Positions 36,692-45,301 of a DNA stretch of 64,000 bases are shown here, one piece after another (positions within the stretch are counted from its first letter, which is position 1; each line of letters opens with the position of its first letter). The translations under genes were made by a program, and so were the position numbers. Below the pieces are notes generated by a model. It made no database searches. It worked only from the letters and a program-made list of their open reading frames with translations, and was not told the DNA's origin. This DNA comes from JAJEBT01 sp965214975 (GTDB taxonomy: Bacteria > Pseudomonadota > Alphaproteobacteria > MPNO01 > UBA830), in the NCBI GenBank assembly GCA_965214975.1, contig OZ244055.1:1-64000 (forward strand), read 5' to 3'.

Positions 36692-36885
36692 GATCTTCCT
36701 CGAGCCACGGGAACAGGTCGGCTTGAACGTGATGCCGGGATCAATACAATGCCTGTCCTGACGGCATGGGGCCGCTCTCCCGTCGAGATCCTGGGAAACC
36801 CGATGGAATCGCCGGGCGGTCCCGACTGCCGGGGAAATTCGCCGGTCACGGCGAAAGAACCCCCCTCGAACGCGGAATCTTGAAA
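36692..36885 (+). repeat. ~190-bp promoter-bearing repeat, copy 1 (upstream of DISARM operon)
   Basis: Aligns with 58807-59000 with a single 1-nt length difference. Shared landmarks at equal spacing are GATCTTCCTCG, TTGAACGTGATGCCGGGATC, ATGGGGCCGCTCTCC, GAAATTCGC and CGCGGAAT. It ends ~10 bp before the GTG of the first DISARM gene. The ATG in it opens a 60-codon frame here but stops after six codons in copy 2, so it does not encode a conserved leader peptide. It looks like a conserved promoter plus ~140-nt 5' leader. Confidence 0.75.
36723..36750 (+). promoter_or_regulatory. Sigma-70-type promoter of the DISARM operon
   Basis: -35 TTGAAC (36723-36728), 16-bp spacer, -10 TACAAT (36745-36750). 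The same boxes and spacing occur in the second copy of the repeat (TTGAAC, 16 bp, TACGAT), and box conservation between copies supports function. Predicted transcript start is near 36757, leaving a leader of about 140 nt before drmMII, long enough for post-transcriptional control. Confidence 0.6.
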
Positions 36886-36895
36886 GCGGCTCAAA

Positions 36896-38017
36896 GTGGA
36901 TGCTTCGGTGGCGAGACGCAACCGGAAGGAGAGGGGGGAGAAACTTAGGCAGGTCGCGGCGTCGATCCGCGGCGCCGATCTCTTTTGCGGCGCCGGCGGT
37001 CTCACGCGCGGACTGGAGGACGCCGGCGTCGACGTCCGGCTTGGCATCGATTCCGACCCCGCTTGCGCGTATCCCTACACCGAAAACAACAAGGCCTCCT
37101 TTCTCCTGAGGTCGATCGAGAAGACCACCATGGCCGATTTGGCGGAGGTCTTCGACGGGGAATCCTTCAAGCTGCTGGCAGGATGCGCACCCTGCCAGCC
37201 GTTCTCCACCTACAGCCGGACATGGTCCCGCCCCTCCGACGAGCGCTGGAACCTGCTCGGACATTTCTCGCGCCTGGTCAGGGAAACCAAGCCGGAGCTC
37301 GTCACGATGGAAAACGTCCCGCTTCTGGAGCGCAAGGACGTGTTCGCGAATTTCGTGTCCGTCCTGGAGGACGAGGGCTTCAACGTGTTTCACGGAATCG
37401 TCGATTGCGCCGACTATGGCGTCCCCCAGCAGCGGCGAAGACTCGTCCTGCTGGCCTCGACCCTCGGCCCGATAAAACTGATCGGCCCCACGACACCCGC
37501 TGGCCGACGTCCGACAGTCGGGAAGGCCATCGGCGACATGCCCCCGCTGAAGGCCGGAGAGGCCTGTGACGACGATCCCCTGCATCTGGCGTGCCGTCTG
37601 TCGCCTCTCAATCTGAAGCGCATTCGCGAATCGAAACCGGGCGGGAGCTGGCGCGACTGGGACAGCAGCCTCCGCGCGTCGTGTCACCGGAAGAAGTCGG
37701 GAAAGACCTATCCCGGCGTCTACGGCCGGATGACCTGGTCCGATCCGTCCCCGACGGTGACGACACAGTACTACGGCTTCGGCAACGGCCGGTTCGGGCA
37801 CCCGGAGCAGGATCGCGCCATCTCCCTTCGCGAGGGAGCGATTCTCCAAAGCTTCCCGAAGACCTACAGGTTCGTTCCCAGGGGCGAACCCGTTCACCGG
37901 AAGACCATCGGTCGGCTGGTCGGCAACGCCGTTCCCGTCAAGCTCGGTTCGGCCATCGGGACAAGCATCGTCCTTCACGTCGAGGAACGGCTCGCTTCGC
38001 GGGAACCGGCCGCGTGA
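36896..38017 (+). CDS. drmMII: DISARM C5-cytosine methyltransferase DrmMII-like
   Basis: 373 residues from GTG 36896. Motif I is GADLFCGAGGLTRGLEDAG (~27-45). The catalytic Cys100 lies in LLAGCAPCQPFSTYS, motif VI is VTMENVPLLE (~137-146), motif VIII YGVPQQRRRLVLLA, and motif X RLVGNAVPVK near 345. A GTG at 36908 is an alternative start. It is the first gene of a seven-gene operon and overlaps drmD by 4 bp (GTGA). In DISARM the methyltransferase marks host DNA as self; the 5mC type is normally found in class 2 loci with drmE, which is absent here. The C-terminal ~125 codons are duplicated at 60161-60542. Confidence 0.82.
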   Translation: MDASVARRNRKERGEKLRQVAASIRGADLFCGAGGLTRGLEDAGVDVRLGIDSDPACAYPYTENNKASFLLRSIEKTTMADLAEVFDGESFKLLAGCAPCQPFSTYSRTWSRPSDERWNLLGHFSRLVRETKPELVTMENVPLLERKDVFANFVSVLEDEGFNVFHGIVDCADYGVPQQRRRLVLLASTLGPIKLIGPTTPAGRRPTVGKAIGDMPPLKAGEACDDDPLHLACRLSPLNLKRIRESKPGGSWRDWDSSLRASCHRKKSGKTYPGVYGRMTWSDPSPTVTTQYYGFGNGRFGHPEQDRAISLREGAILQSFPKTYRFVPRGEPVHRKTIGRLVGNAVPVKLGSAIGTSIVLHVEERLASREPAA

Positions 38018-41000
38018 AATCACGCCGTTCCGGAGGATCCGACAATGACCATCAGGCGGGTTCGGTTTCCGTGCCGGAGCCGGGGCAGCTCGTCGAGGTG
38101 CGGAGAAGGCAATGGCTTGTGGCCGAGGTTGACGCATCCGGCGCAGGCAACGGTCGTTCGGCACCTCACCATCACCTGACACTGTCCTCGATCGACGAAG
38201 ACAGCCTCGGTGAACAGCTTGGAATCGTCTGGGAAATCGAGCCCGGCGCACACGTCATCGAGCGCGCCGGCCTGCCGGCGATAACGGGACAGGACGATAC
38301 GGTCGAACTCGAAGCCTTTCTCGACGCCGTTCGCTGGGGTGCGGCGACCAGCGCGGACCGGGGCTTTCTGCAAGCGCCCTTTCGCAGCGGCATAAGCATC
38401 GAGGACTTCCAGCTCGACCCGCTGGTGCGCGCCATCGACATGGCGCGCACCAATCTTCTCATCGCGGACGATGTCGGCCTCGGGAAGACGATCGAAGCCG
38501 GGCTGGTCATTCAGGAACTGCTGCTCAGGCATCGCGCCAGAACCGTCCTCGTCGTTTGCCCGGCGTCGCTGCAGGGGAAATGGCATGTCGAGATGCGCGA
38601 AAAGTTCGGGCTCGAATTCAGGACAGTCGACACCGGCTACATCAGGGAACTCCGTCGCAACCGCGGGATACAGGCGAACCCGTGGACCTCCTTTCCGCGT
38701 CTCATCGCCTCGGTGGACTGGCTGAAATCGGGCGACGCGCTCAGGTCGCTGCGCGATGTTCTCCCTCCGCGTGCGGGGCATCCCCGGAAATTCGACCTCC
38801 TGGTCGTGGACGAGGCGCACAACGTCGCGCCCACGGGTTCGCGCCACTACGCGCTGGAGAGCCAGCGGACCCGGTTGATCCGCGCGATCTCGCCGCATTT
38901 CCAGCACCGGCTGTTTCTCACGGCAACGCCACACAACGGCTACACGCATTCCTTCACGTCCCTGCTCGAGCTGCTGGACGATCAGCGTTTCTCGCGCAAC
39001 ATCCTGCCGGACGAGAAGCAGCTCTCCCAGGTCATGATCCGCCGGTTGAAGACCGATCTCGTCGACGGCGACGGAAACCGGATCTACCCCATCCGGAATC
39101 TGCAAGCGTTGCCGGTGCCGTTCACGGAGCGCGAACGCGCGGTCCACAGGACGCTCGACGCCTACTGCAGAAGCCGCGAAGCGACGTGCCGGGGCAGCGG
39201 CGCCACCGGCACGAGGTTCGTCAACGGGCTGCTCAAGAAGCGTCTCTTCTCGTCCCCGGCGGCCTTCGCCTCGACGCTGGAAAGACACTTCGAGACCCTG
39301 ACTTCCGGCAGAAGGCCGGACGCACGCGGCCCCCTTGAAGACCGGATACTCCGCAAGGCGATTCTGAAGGCGGAAGAAGACTACGCCGATGACGCCGAGG
39401 TCGAGGCCGCCCATGTCGAGGCGGTGGAGGAAGCCTCGAAGCGAACGGCACCGCTTGCGGAGGAAGAGCGGCGGATGCTCGACCGAATGCGCGCCTGGAC
39501 GCAGGAGGAGATCCACCGGGCCGACTCGAAGGCCGGCGCGATTCTCGCCTGGCTTGAAGACAATCTGAAGGCTGGCGGGGACTGGAACGACCGGCGCGTG
39601 ATCCTGTTCACCGAGTACCGGACGACCCTTCGGTGGCTGCGCCAGATTCTGGCCACGAGAGGCTACTCCGGCGAGCGGCTGGGCGTCATTCACGGCGGCA
39701 TGGCGCACGACGACCGCGAAGCCGTCAGGGCCGCCTTTCAAGCCGCCCCCAAGGATTCGATGATTCGCGTCCTGCTCGCCACGGACGCCGCGTCCGAGGG
39801 CATCGACCTGCAAAACCACTGCAATTGCCTGATCCACGTCGAGATTCCGTACAACCCCAATGTCATGGAACAGCGAAACGGCCGGATCGACCGGCATGGC
39901 CAGAAACAGAGGGAGGTGCTGATCTGGCATCCGGCCGACGGTGGCGACGCCCGGGACGACGCCTTGGGCGGCCACAAGGACGACATCGTCCGCGCGCTCA
40001 GGAAACTCGAAGCGATGCGCGCGGACATGGGCAGCGTCAATCCCGTCATCGCCCCGCAGATGGCGGGGATCATCGAAGGGACCAGGCGCGACCTCGACAC
40101 TGGGGAAGCGGAAGCGAGGGCGGCGGGCGCGCGTCGTTTCGTTCGCGCCGAGCGTCAGCTTCAGGAGCGCATCGCGCGTCTTCACGAGCGGCTGCAGGAA
40201 ACGCGAAAGGACTTCCACCTGACACCCGACCGCATCCGCCAGGCGGTGAAGGTCGGGCTTGCGCTCGCGGGCAGACCTCCCCTGAAGCCGGTCGGACTGG
40301 ACGACGCGCCGGACGGCACGGTGTTCGAGATGCCCGCGCTGACCGGATCGTGGGCACGGTGCCGGGAAGGCTTGCGCCATTCCCACACGCAAGTTCCGCG
40401 CCCGATCACCTTCGACCATGACGTCGCGAAAAACCGCGACGACATCGTCCTCGTCCATCTCAACCACCGTCTCGTGCAGATGTGCCTGCGCCTCATGCGG
40501 GCGGAGGTCTGGGCGCAGAGCGACGTCAAGAAGCTTCACCGTGTCGATGTCCGGACATTGCGGGACTCGGTGCTGGCGACTCCCGCAGTCGCCGTCGTGT
40601 CCCGCCTCGTGATAACCGGTGGAACGCATCACCGCCTCCACGAGGAACTGATCGTGTCCGGAGGCTATTTCAGGGAAGGCGCGTTCGTTCGCGAGAACCG
40701 GGTCACGCAAGTCAACCGGTGGCTCGAGGAGGCGTCGCCATACCGGGCCGGAGGAAGCCTGTTTTCCGACCTCGCCCCCAGGTTCGAGGCGCACGAGGAT
40801 TCGATCCTCCGCACGCTCGAAGCCCGGTCTTCCGACCGTCTCCGCAACCTGCGGAACACCCTCCGGAACCGCGAACGGCAGGAGGTCGAGAACATCACCG
40901 CCATTCTGGACGAGCTGGGTCGCGCCATCGAGGAGGAACTGAAGTCCGGATCGCGGCCCGAACAGCTGGAGCTGTTCTCCGAAGCCGAGCGGACCCAGCT

Positions 41001-41169
41001 TCGCCGTGACGTCGAGGCCCTCGAGGCGCGCCTCGCCAGGCTGCCGGAAGAAAGAGAGCTTGAGGTGGAGGCGATCGAGAGCCGCTATCGGGATTTCACG
41101 CCCCGGACGTTTCCGGTCGCGGTCGTGTTCCTGGTCCCGGAAGCCGCGTCGCGAGGAGGGGGCGGATGA
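38014..41169 (+). CDS. drmD: DISARM SNF2-like helicase DrmD
   Basis: 1051 residues from GTG 38014, chosen for its overlap with the drmMII stop and because the sequence from this codon is conserved in the duplicate at 60539. SNF2-type core: Walker A ADDVGLGKTIEAGLVIQ (~150-166), DEAH box LLVVDEAHNVAPTGSRHY (~260), FLTATPHNGYTHSF, then the C-terminal lobe with VILFTEYRTTLRWL, ATDAASEGIDLQNHCN and the arginine motif QRNGRIDRHGQ (~620). Coiled coils dominate the last 300 residues. DrmD is the hallmark of class 1 DISARM. Its stop overlaps the next ATG by 4 bp. It shows no internal defect. Confidence 0.88.
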   Translation: MKSRRSGGSDNDHQAGSVSVPEPGQLVEVRRRQWLVAEVDASGAGNGRSAPHHHLTLSSIDEDSLGEQLGIVWEIEPGAHVIERAGLPAITGQDDTVELEAFLDAVRWGAATSADRGFLQAPFRSGISIEDFQLDPLVRAIDMARTNLLIADDVGLGKTIEAGLVIQELLLRHRARTVLVVCPASLQGKWHVEMREKFGLEFRTVDTGYIRELRRNRGIQANPWTSFPRLIASVDWLKSGDALRSLRDVLPPRAGHPRKFDLLVVDEAHNVAPTGSRHYALESQRTRLIRAISPHFQHRLFLTATPHNGYTHSFTSLLELLDDQRFSRNILPDEKQLSQVMIRRLKTDLVDGDGNRIYPIRNLQALPVPFTERERAVHRTLDAYCRSREATCRGSGATGTRFVNGLLKKRLFSSPAAFASTLERHFETLTSGRRPDARGPLEDRILRKAILKAEEDYADDAEVEAAHVEAVEEASKRTAPLAEEERRMLDRMRAWTQEEIHRADSKAGAILAWLEDNLKAGGDWNDRRVILFTEYRTTLRWLRQILATRGYSGERLGVIHGGMAHDDREAVRAAFQAAPKDSMIRVLLATDAASEGIDLQNHCNCLIHVEIPYNPNVMEQRNGRIDRHGQKQREVLIWHPADGGDARDDALGGHKDDIVRALRKLEAMRADMGSVNPVIAPQMAGIIEGTRRDLDTGEAEARAAGARRFVRAERQLQERIARLHERLQETRKDFHLTPDRIRQAVKVGLALAGRPPLKPVGLDDAPDGTVFEMPALTGSWARCREGLRHSHTQVPRPITFDHDVAKNRDDIVLVHLNHRLVQMCLRLMRAEVWAQSDVKKLHRVDVRTLRDSVLATPAVAVVSRLVITGGTHHRLHEELIVSGGYFREGAFVRENRVTQVNRWLEEASPYRAGGSLFSDLAPRFEAHEDSILRTLEARSSDRLRNLRNTLRNRERQEVENITAILDELGRAIEEELKSGSRPEQLELFSEAERTQLRRDVEALEARLARLPEERELEVEAIESRYRDFTPRTFPVAVVFLVPEAASRGGGG

Positions 41170-44100
41170 AGAACCCCGGCGGACATGGCGAATGGCTCTC
41201 CCTGATCGAGGTCTCCGGCCCTTTCCTCGCGGAACCGGTGCTGAAGCGGGTCTTTCCGCAAGGGCTGGAGCAAGTTGATCCGCCGATCCGCAAGCAGGTC
41301 CGACGGGCTTACGACGAATGGCGCGAAGCGGTCGATGCCGGGGATCCCGAAGCTGCCGCGATTCACGGCGCGTGGATCGAACTCGTCCTGACACGGGTGC
41401 TCGAACTCGACGCCGACGGCCAGGGGGACGTTCTTGTGCCCGGGGCCGCCCTGCCGGAATCGCTTGCCGCATCCTTTCCGGAGCATGACGTCACTCTTCG
41501 TCCGGACCATGCCGTCCTGGATCCCCAGCTCCCCGACCGGCCGCTCATGCTCGTCGCGATCCATCCGCAGCAAGCGGATCTCGGCGCACCGGTCGGGGGC
41601 GACCGGTGGGCGGCATCCCGGGCGGAGCGCATGGTCGAACTGTGCCGCGCCTGCGACGTGCGCCTGGGACTGGTCACCAACGGCGAACGCTGGATGCTGG
41701 TCGACGCCCCGGTCGGCGGGATCACCAGTTACGCCAGCTGGTACGCGCGTCTTTGGGGACAGGAACCGGTCACGCTCCAGGCCTTCACCAGTCTTCTCGG
41801 CGTCCGGCGTTTCTTCGTGGATGACAGTGAAAGACTGCCCAGGCTTCTGGACGACTCGCTGGAACTGCAGGACGAAGTCACCGACGCGCTCGGGGAGCAG
41901 GTGCGGCGGGCTGTCGAGGTTCTGGTGCAGGCGGTCGATCGCGCCGATGTCGATCGCAACCGGGAATTGCTCGCGGACGTCGATCCTCCCCGACTGTACG
42001 AAGCGGCGCTGACCGTCCTGATGCGGATCGTCTTCCTGCTCTCCGCGGAAGAGCGAGGGCTGCTGCTGCCCGACGAGGAGCGCTATCAGGCCCACTACGC
42101 CGTTTCGACCCTGCGCATGCAGCTCCGATCCGAATCCGAGGAAGTTCTGGAACGACGGTGGGACGCCTGGTCGCGTCTTCTGGCGGTTTTCCGCGGGGTC
42201 CATAGCGGAATCAATCACGAGGTGCTGCGGTTGCCTGCGCTCGGCGGCTCGCTGTTCGACCCCGATCGCTACCCTTTCCTGGAGGGGCGGGCCGAGGGCA
42301 CCACCTGGAAGGACGGAACGGCGGCGCCGCTGCCGATCGACAACCGCACAGTGCTGCTGCTGCTCGAGGCCGTTCAACTCTTCGAGGGGCGCGCGCTGTC
42401 CTATCGCGCCCTGGATGTCGAGCAGATCGGGCACGTTTACGAGGGCCTGCTCGAACGCACCGTGGACCGGGCGCGGGAGGCGACGCTTGGCCTCGACGCG
42501 ACGAGGAGGGCGAGGACGCCCTGGGTCGAGCTCCGCGACCTGGAAGCCGCGGCCGCCGACGGAAACGGCGCCGTTCGGGAGCTGCTCCGGGACCGGACCG
42601 GCAGCTCGGCGAGCCGCGTGGAGAACGGCCTGGCGAAGGAAATCACGGACGCGGCGGCGGACAGGCTGCTGACGGCGTGTCACGGCGACCCGTCGTTGCG
42701 GGATCGCGTCAGGCCCTACCTTCACTTCCTGCGGCTCGACCGGTGGGGATACCCGCTCGTCTACCCGAAGGGAACCTTCATGGTCACGGCCGGGGCGGAC
42801 CGTCGCGAGACCGGGACGCACTACACTCCCAAGTCCCTGACCGAGGCCGTTGTCAGGGAAACGCTCGAGCCGCTGGTCTACGCGGGGCCGGCCGCCGGCA
42901 AGCAGCGCAGGGACTGGAGGCTCAGGTCGCCGCGCGAGCTGCTCGACCTGAAGATCTGCGATCCCGCCATGGGCTCCGGCGCGTTTCTCGTTCAGGTCTG
43001 CCGCTGGCTGTCCGAGAGGCTGGTCGAGGCCTGGGCCGAAGCGGAGTCGGCGGGCCGGGCGATCACGGAGGGAGGGGAGGTCGTTCCCGACATCGGTGCG
43101 CTGGAACCGCTGGCCGGCAGTGACGAAGACAGGATGCTGACCGCGCGCCGGCTGATCGCCGAACGGTGCCTGTACGGCGTCGACCTGAATCCGCTCGCGG
43201 TGGAGCTTGCCAAGCTGTCTATATGGCTCGTCACTCTCGCGAAAGGCCGCCCGTTCGGTTTTCTCGATCACAACCTGCGGTGCGGCGACAGCCTGCTCGG
43301 CATTCGCGACCTCGATCAGCTTCTCTGTCTCGAGATGACGCCCGGCGAAGGCAGCTCCAGGAAGCTCTTCGCCGCGAAGATCGACGCCGCGGTCGAGCGC
43401 GCGCTCGGACTCCGGGTCGAGATCCGCAATCGACCGATACGCGACATCCGCGACATCGAATTCATGGCCCTGAAGGACGGGCGCGCCCGAGAGGAGATTG
43501 CGAGACTCGAGATCGTCGCGGATTCGCTCACCGGGGAATTTCTGGCTGACGCCTCGAAACGGGATACGGTCGATCTGTCGATCGATGCGGGCGACCTCAT
43601 CGATGGCACCTGCCGGGACGCCGGAGCGCTCTCGGACCGGACGCTGAAAAACCTCCGGGCCGACCTTCCGCCCGGCAAGCCTTCGCGCAAGCCGTTCCAT
43701 TGGCCGCTGGAGTTTCCCGAGGTGTTCCGCCGCGGGAACGGCGGCTTCGACGCTCTGGTCGGCAATCCCCCTTTTCTGGGCGGCGGACGCATCAGCACCG
43801 TCATGGGGCAGGCTTACAACAAGCATCTGTCCAGGATTCACGCCGGAGCGTCCAGGAAATCGGATCTGGCATGTCACTTCTTCCGTCGGGCATTCGATCT
43901 CCTGCGCCCTGACGGGCAATTCGGACTCCTCGCCACGAACACCATCGCCGAGGGCGATACCAGGCAGGGCGGCCTCGAATGGATGCTTCGGCACGGCGCG
44001 GTCATCTATTCCGCGAGTCCGAACGAACCCTGGCCGGGGTCCGCCGCCGTTGTCACGAGCCGCGTGCACGTGCGAAAAGGGGAATGGCACGGAAATCGAG

Positions 44101-45233
44101 TCCTGGCCGGCAAGTCCGTGGGCCATGTCTCCGCGTTCCTGTCGGAAAACGAGGAGTGGAGTCCCAGGCGGCTAAAGGCGAACAAGTCGGCAGCCTTCCA
44201 GGGCTCCATTCTGCTCGGCATGGGCTTCGTGCTTACCGTCGATCAGGCGTTGCGCATGCTTGACGCCGACGAGCGCAATGCCGACGTCGTCCTTCCGTAC
44301 CTGAACGGCCAGGATCTCAACACGGATCCCGAGCAACGCCCGAGTCGATATGCAATCAATTTCTGGGATTGGCCGGAAGACCGCGCAAGGACGTATCCGG
44401 ACCCCTACGACCGGGTCAGGAAGCGCGTCCATCCCGAACGCGTCAAACAGAGTCGACAGAAGTCTTACAGAAACATTCTCTCAACCTGGTGGCTGCACTG
44501 GAATGCTCGTCAGGCGCTGTACCATTCCATCGGTTTCGGCCATCGTTTCGAACGCCATCCCAAGGACTGGTCGCCGGATATGGAGCCGCCTCAAAGCGTG
44601 TTGGCTGTGTCAGGGGTAAGCAAGAATTTGGCGATTTCATTTGTACCTGCGGAACAAGTTTTTTCCCATGCAACTTTTGTTTTTCCCAGCAGCGGCTATG
44701 ACAATTTCGCGGTGCTTCAATCCGCCGTACACACGGCGTTCGCATGGCAGCACGCGTCGAGGTTGGAAACCAGATTGCGTTACAGTCCGACCGACGTGCT
44801 CGAGCCCTTTCCGTTCCCGAGGGACATTGACGCCGGGGAGAGGCTTGCCCTCGAGGAAATCGGATCGCGTTTTCACGAAGCCCGGCGCGACGTCATGGGT
44901 GCGCACCGAATCGGCCTGACCAAGCTTTACAACCGGTTTCACGATGCAACCGACCGCACCGCGGAAATCTCCGAATTGCGCGACCTGTCCCGGGACATGG
45001 ACCAGCTGGTGGCGCGGTCCTTTGGCTGGACGGACCTCGATCTCGGCCACGGATTCCACCGTGTCGCCTACCTTTCCGACGACAACTGCGGCCGGTACAC
45101 GATCTCGGAAGCCGCGCGCATCGAGGTGTTGCGACGGTTGTCCCGGGAAAACCGGGTGCGCTACGATCAGGAACGGCATGCCGAACCCGGACGGAGGTCC
45201 GGAGGCCAACCTGTTGGGTTCCGCTTCGGCTGA
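41166..45233 (+). CDS. drmMI: DISARM adenine-specific methyltransferase DrmMI-like (PglX/type IIG-like)
   Basis: 1355 residues. The N-terminal ~500 residues resemble the restriction-like/helical part of large N6-methyltransferases (ERGLLLPDEERYQAHY, GHVYEGLLERT). The methyltransferase core has THYTPKSLTEAVVRETLEPL, motif I ICDPAMGSGAFLVQVCRWL (~597-615), YGVDLNPLAVELAKLSIWL, and the catalytic NPPF motif at N867 (LVGNPPFLGGG). The C-terminal target-recognition region follows (ILLGMGFVLTVDQALRML, YLNGQDLNTDPEQRPSRY). DrmMI is the adenine methyltransferase of class 1 DISARM. It starts inside the drmD stop. A 68-bp gap separates it from the extra GHKL gene. Confidence 0.85.
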   Translation: MKNPGGHGEWLSLIEVSGPFLAEPVLKRVFPQGLEQVDPPIRKQVRRAYDEWREAVDAGDPEAAAIHGAWIELVLTRVLELDADGQGDVLVPGAALPESLAASFPEHDVTLRPDHAVLDPQLPDRPLMLVAIHPQQADLGAPVGGDRWAASRAERMVELCRACDVRLGLVTNGERWMLVDAPVGGITSYASWYARLWGQEPVTLQAFTSLLGVRRFFVDDSERLPRLLDDSLELQDEVTDALGEQVRRAVEVLVQAVDRADVDRNRELLADVDPPRLYEAALTVLMRIVFLLSAEERGLLLPDEERYQAHYAVSTLRMQLRSESEEVLERRWDAWSRLLAVFRGVHSGINHEVLRLPALGGSLFDPDRYPFLEGRAEGTTWKDGTAAPLPIDNRTVLLLLEAVQLFEGRALSYRALDVEQIGHVYEGLLERTVDRAREATLGLDATRRARTPWVELRDLEAAAADGNGAVRELLRDRTGSSASRVENGLAKEITDAAADRLLTACHGDPSLRDRVRPYLHFLRLDRWGYPLVYPKGTFMVTAGADRRETGTHYTPKSLTEAVVRETLEPLVYAGPAAGKQRRDWRLRSPRELLDLKICDPAMGSGAFLVQVCRWLSERLVEAWAEAESAGRAITEGGEVVPDIGALEPLAGSDEDRMLTARRLIAERCLYGVDLNPLAVELAKLSIWLVTLAKGRPFGFLDHNLRCGDSLLGIRDLDQLLCLEMTPGEGSSRKLFAAKIDAAVERALGLRVEIRNRPIRDIRDIEFMALKDGRAREEIARLEIVADSLTGEFLADASKRDTVDLSIDAGDLIDGTCRDAGALSDRTLKNLRADLPPGKPSRKPFHWPLEFPEVFRRGNGGFDALVGNPPFLGGGRISTVMGQAYNKHLSRIHAGASRKSDLACHFFRRAFDLLRPDGQFGLLATNTIAEGDTRQGGLEWMLRHGAVIYSASPNEPWPGSAAVVTSRVHVRKGEWHGNRVLAGKSVGHVSAFLSENEEWSPRRLKANKSAAFQGSILLGMGFVLTVDQALRMLDADERNADVVLPYLNGQDLNTDPEQRPSRYAINFWDWPEDRARTYPDPYDRVRKRVHPERVKQSRQKSYRNILSTWWLHWNARQALYHSIGFGHRFERHPKDWSPDMEPPQSVLAVSGVSKNLAISFVPAEQVFSHATFVFPSSGYDNFAVLQSAVHTAFAWQHASRLETRLRYSPTDVLEPFPFPRDIDAGERLALEEIGSRFHEARRDVMGAHRIGLTKLYNRFHDATDRTAEISELRDLSRDMDQLVARSFGWTDLDLGHGFHRVAYLSDDNCGRYTISEAARIEVLRRLSRENRVRYDQERHAEPGRRSGGQPVGFRFG

Positions 45234-45301
45234 CCGCCCCGTTGCGGCGGATCCGGTTGGCGCCGTTGACGGACGGAAACCACGAAAGAGCGGAGGGGCC
45301 G

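Noticed and set aside
36766..36948. A 60-codon leader peptide inside the promoter-bearing repeat
   Set aside because: In the second copy the equivalent frame stops after six codons, so it is not conserved; the block is treated as an untranslated leader.
34799..38251. A single 1150-codon minus-strand gene extending AbiEii upstream
   Set aside because: Only the last ~271 codons match AbiEii; the rest is antisense to abiEi's other frame, the promoter block and drmMII.
38020..44126. Two minus-strand frames of over 1000 codons opposite drmD and drmMI
   Set aside because: Antisense shadows; the sense frames carry SNF2 and methyltransferase motifs and are translationally coupled.
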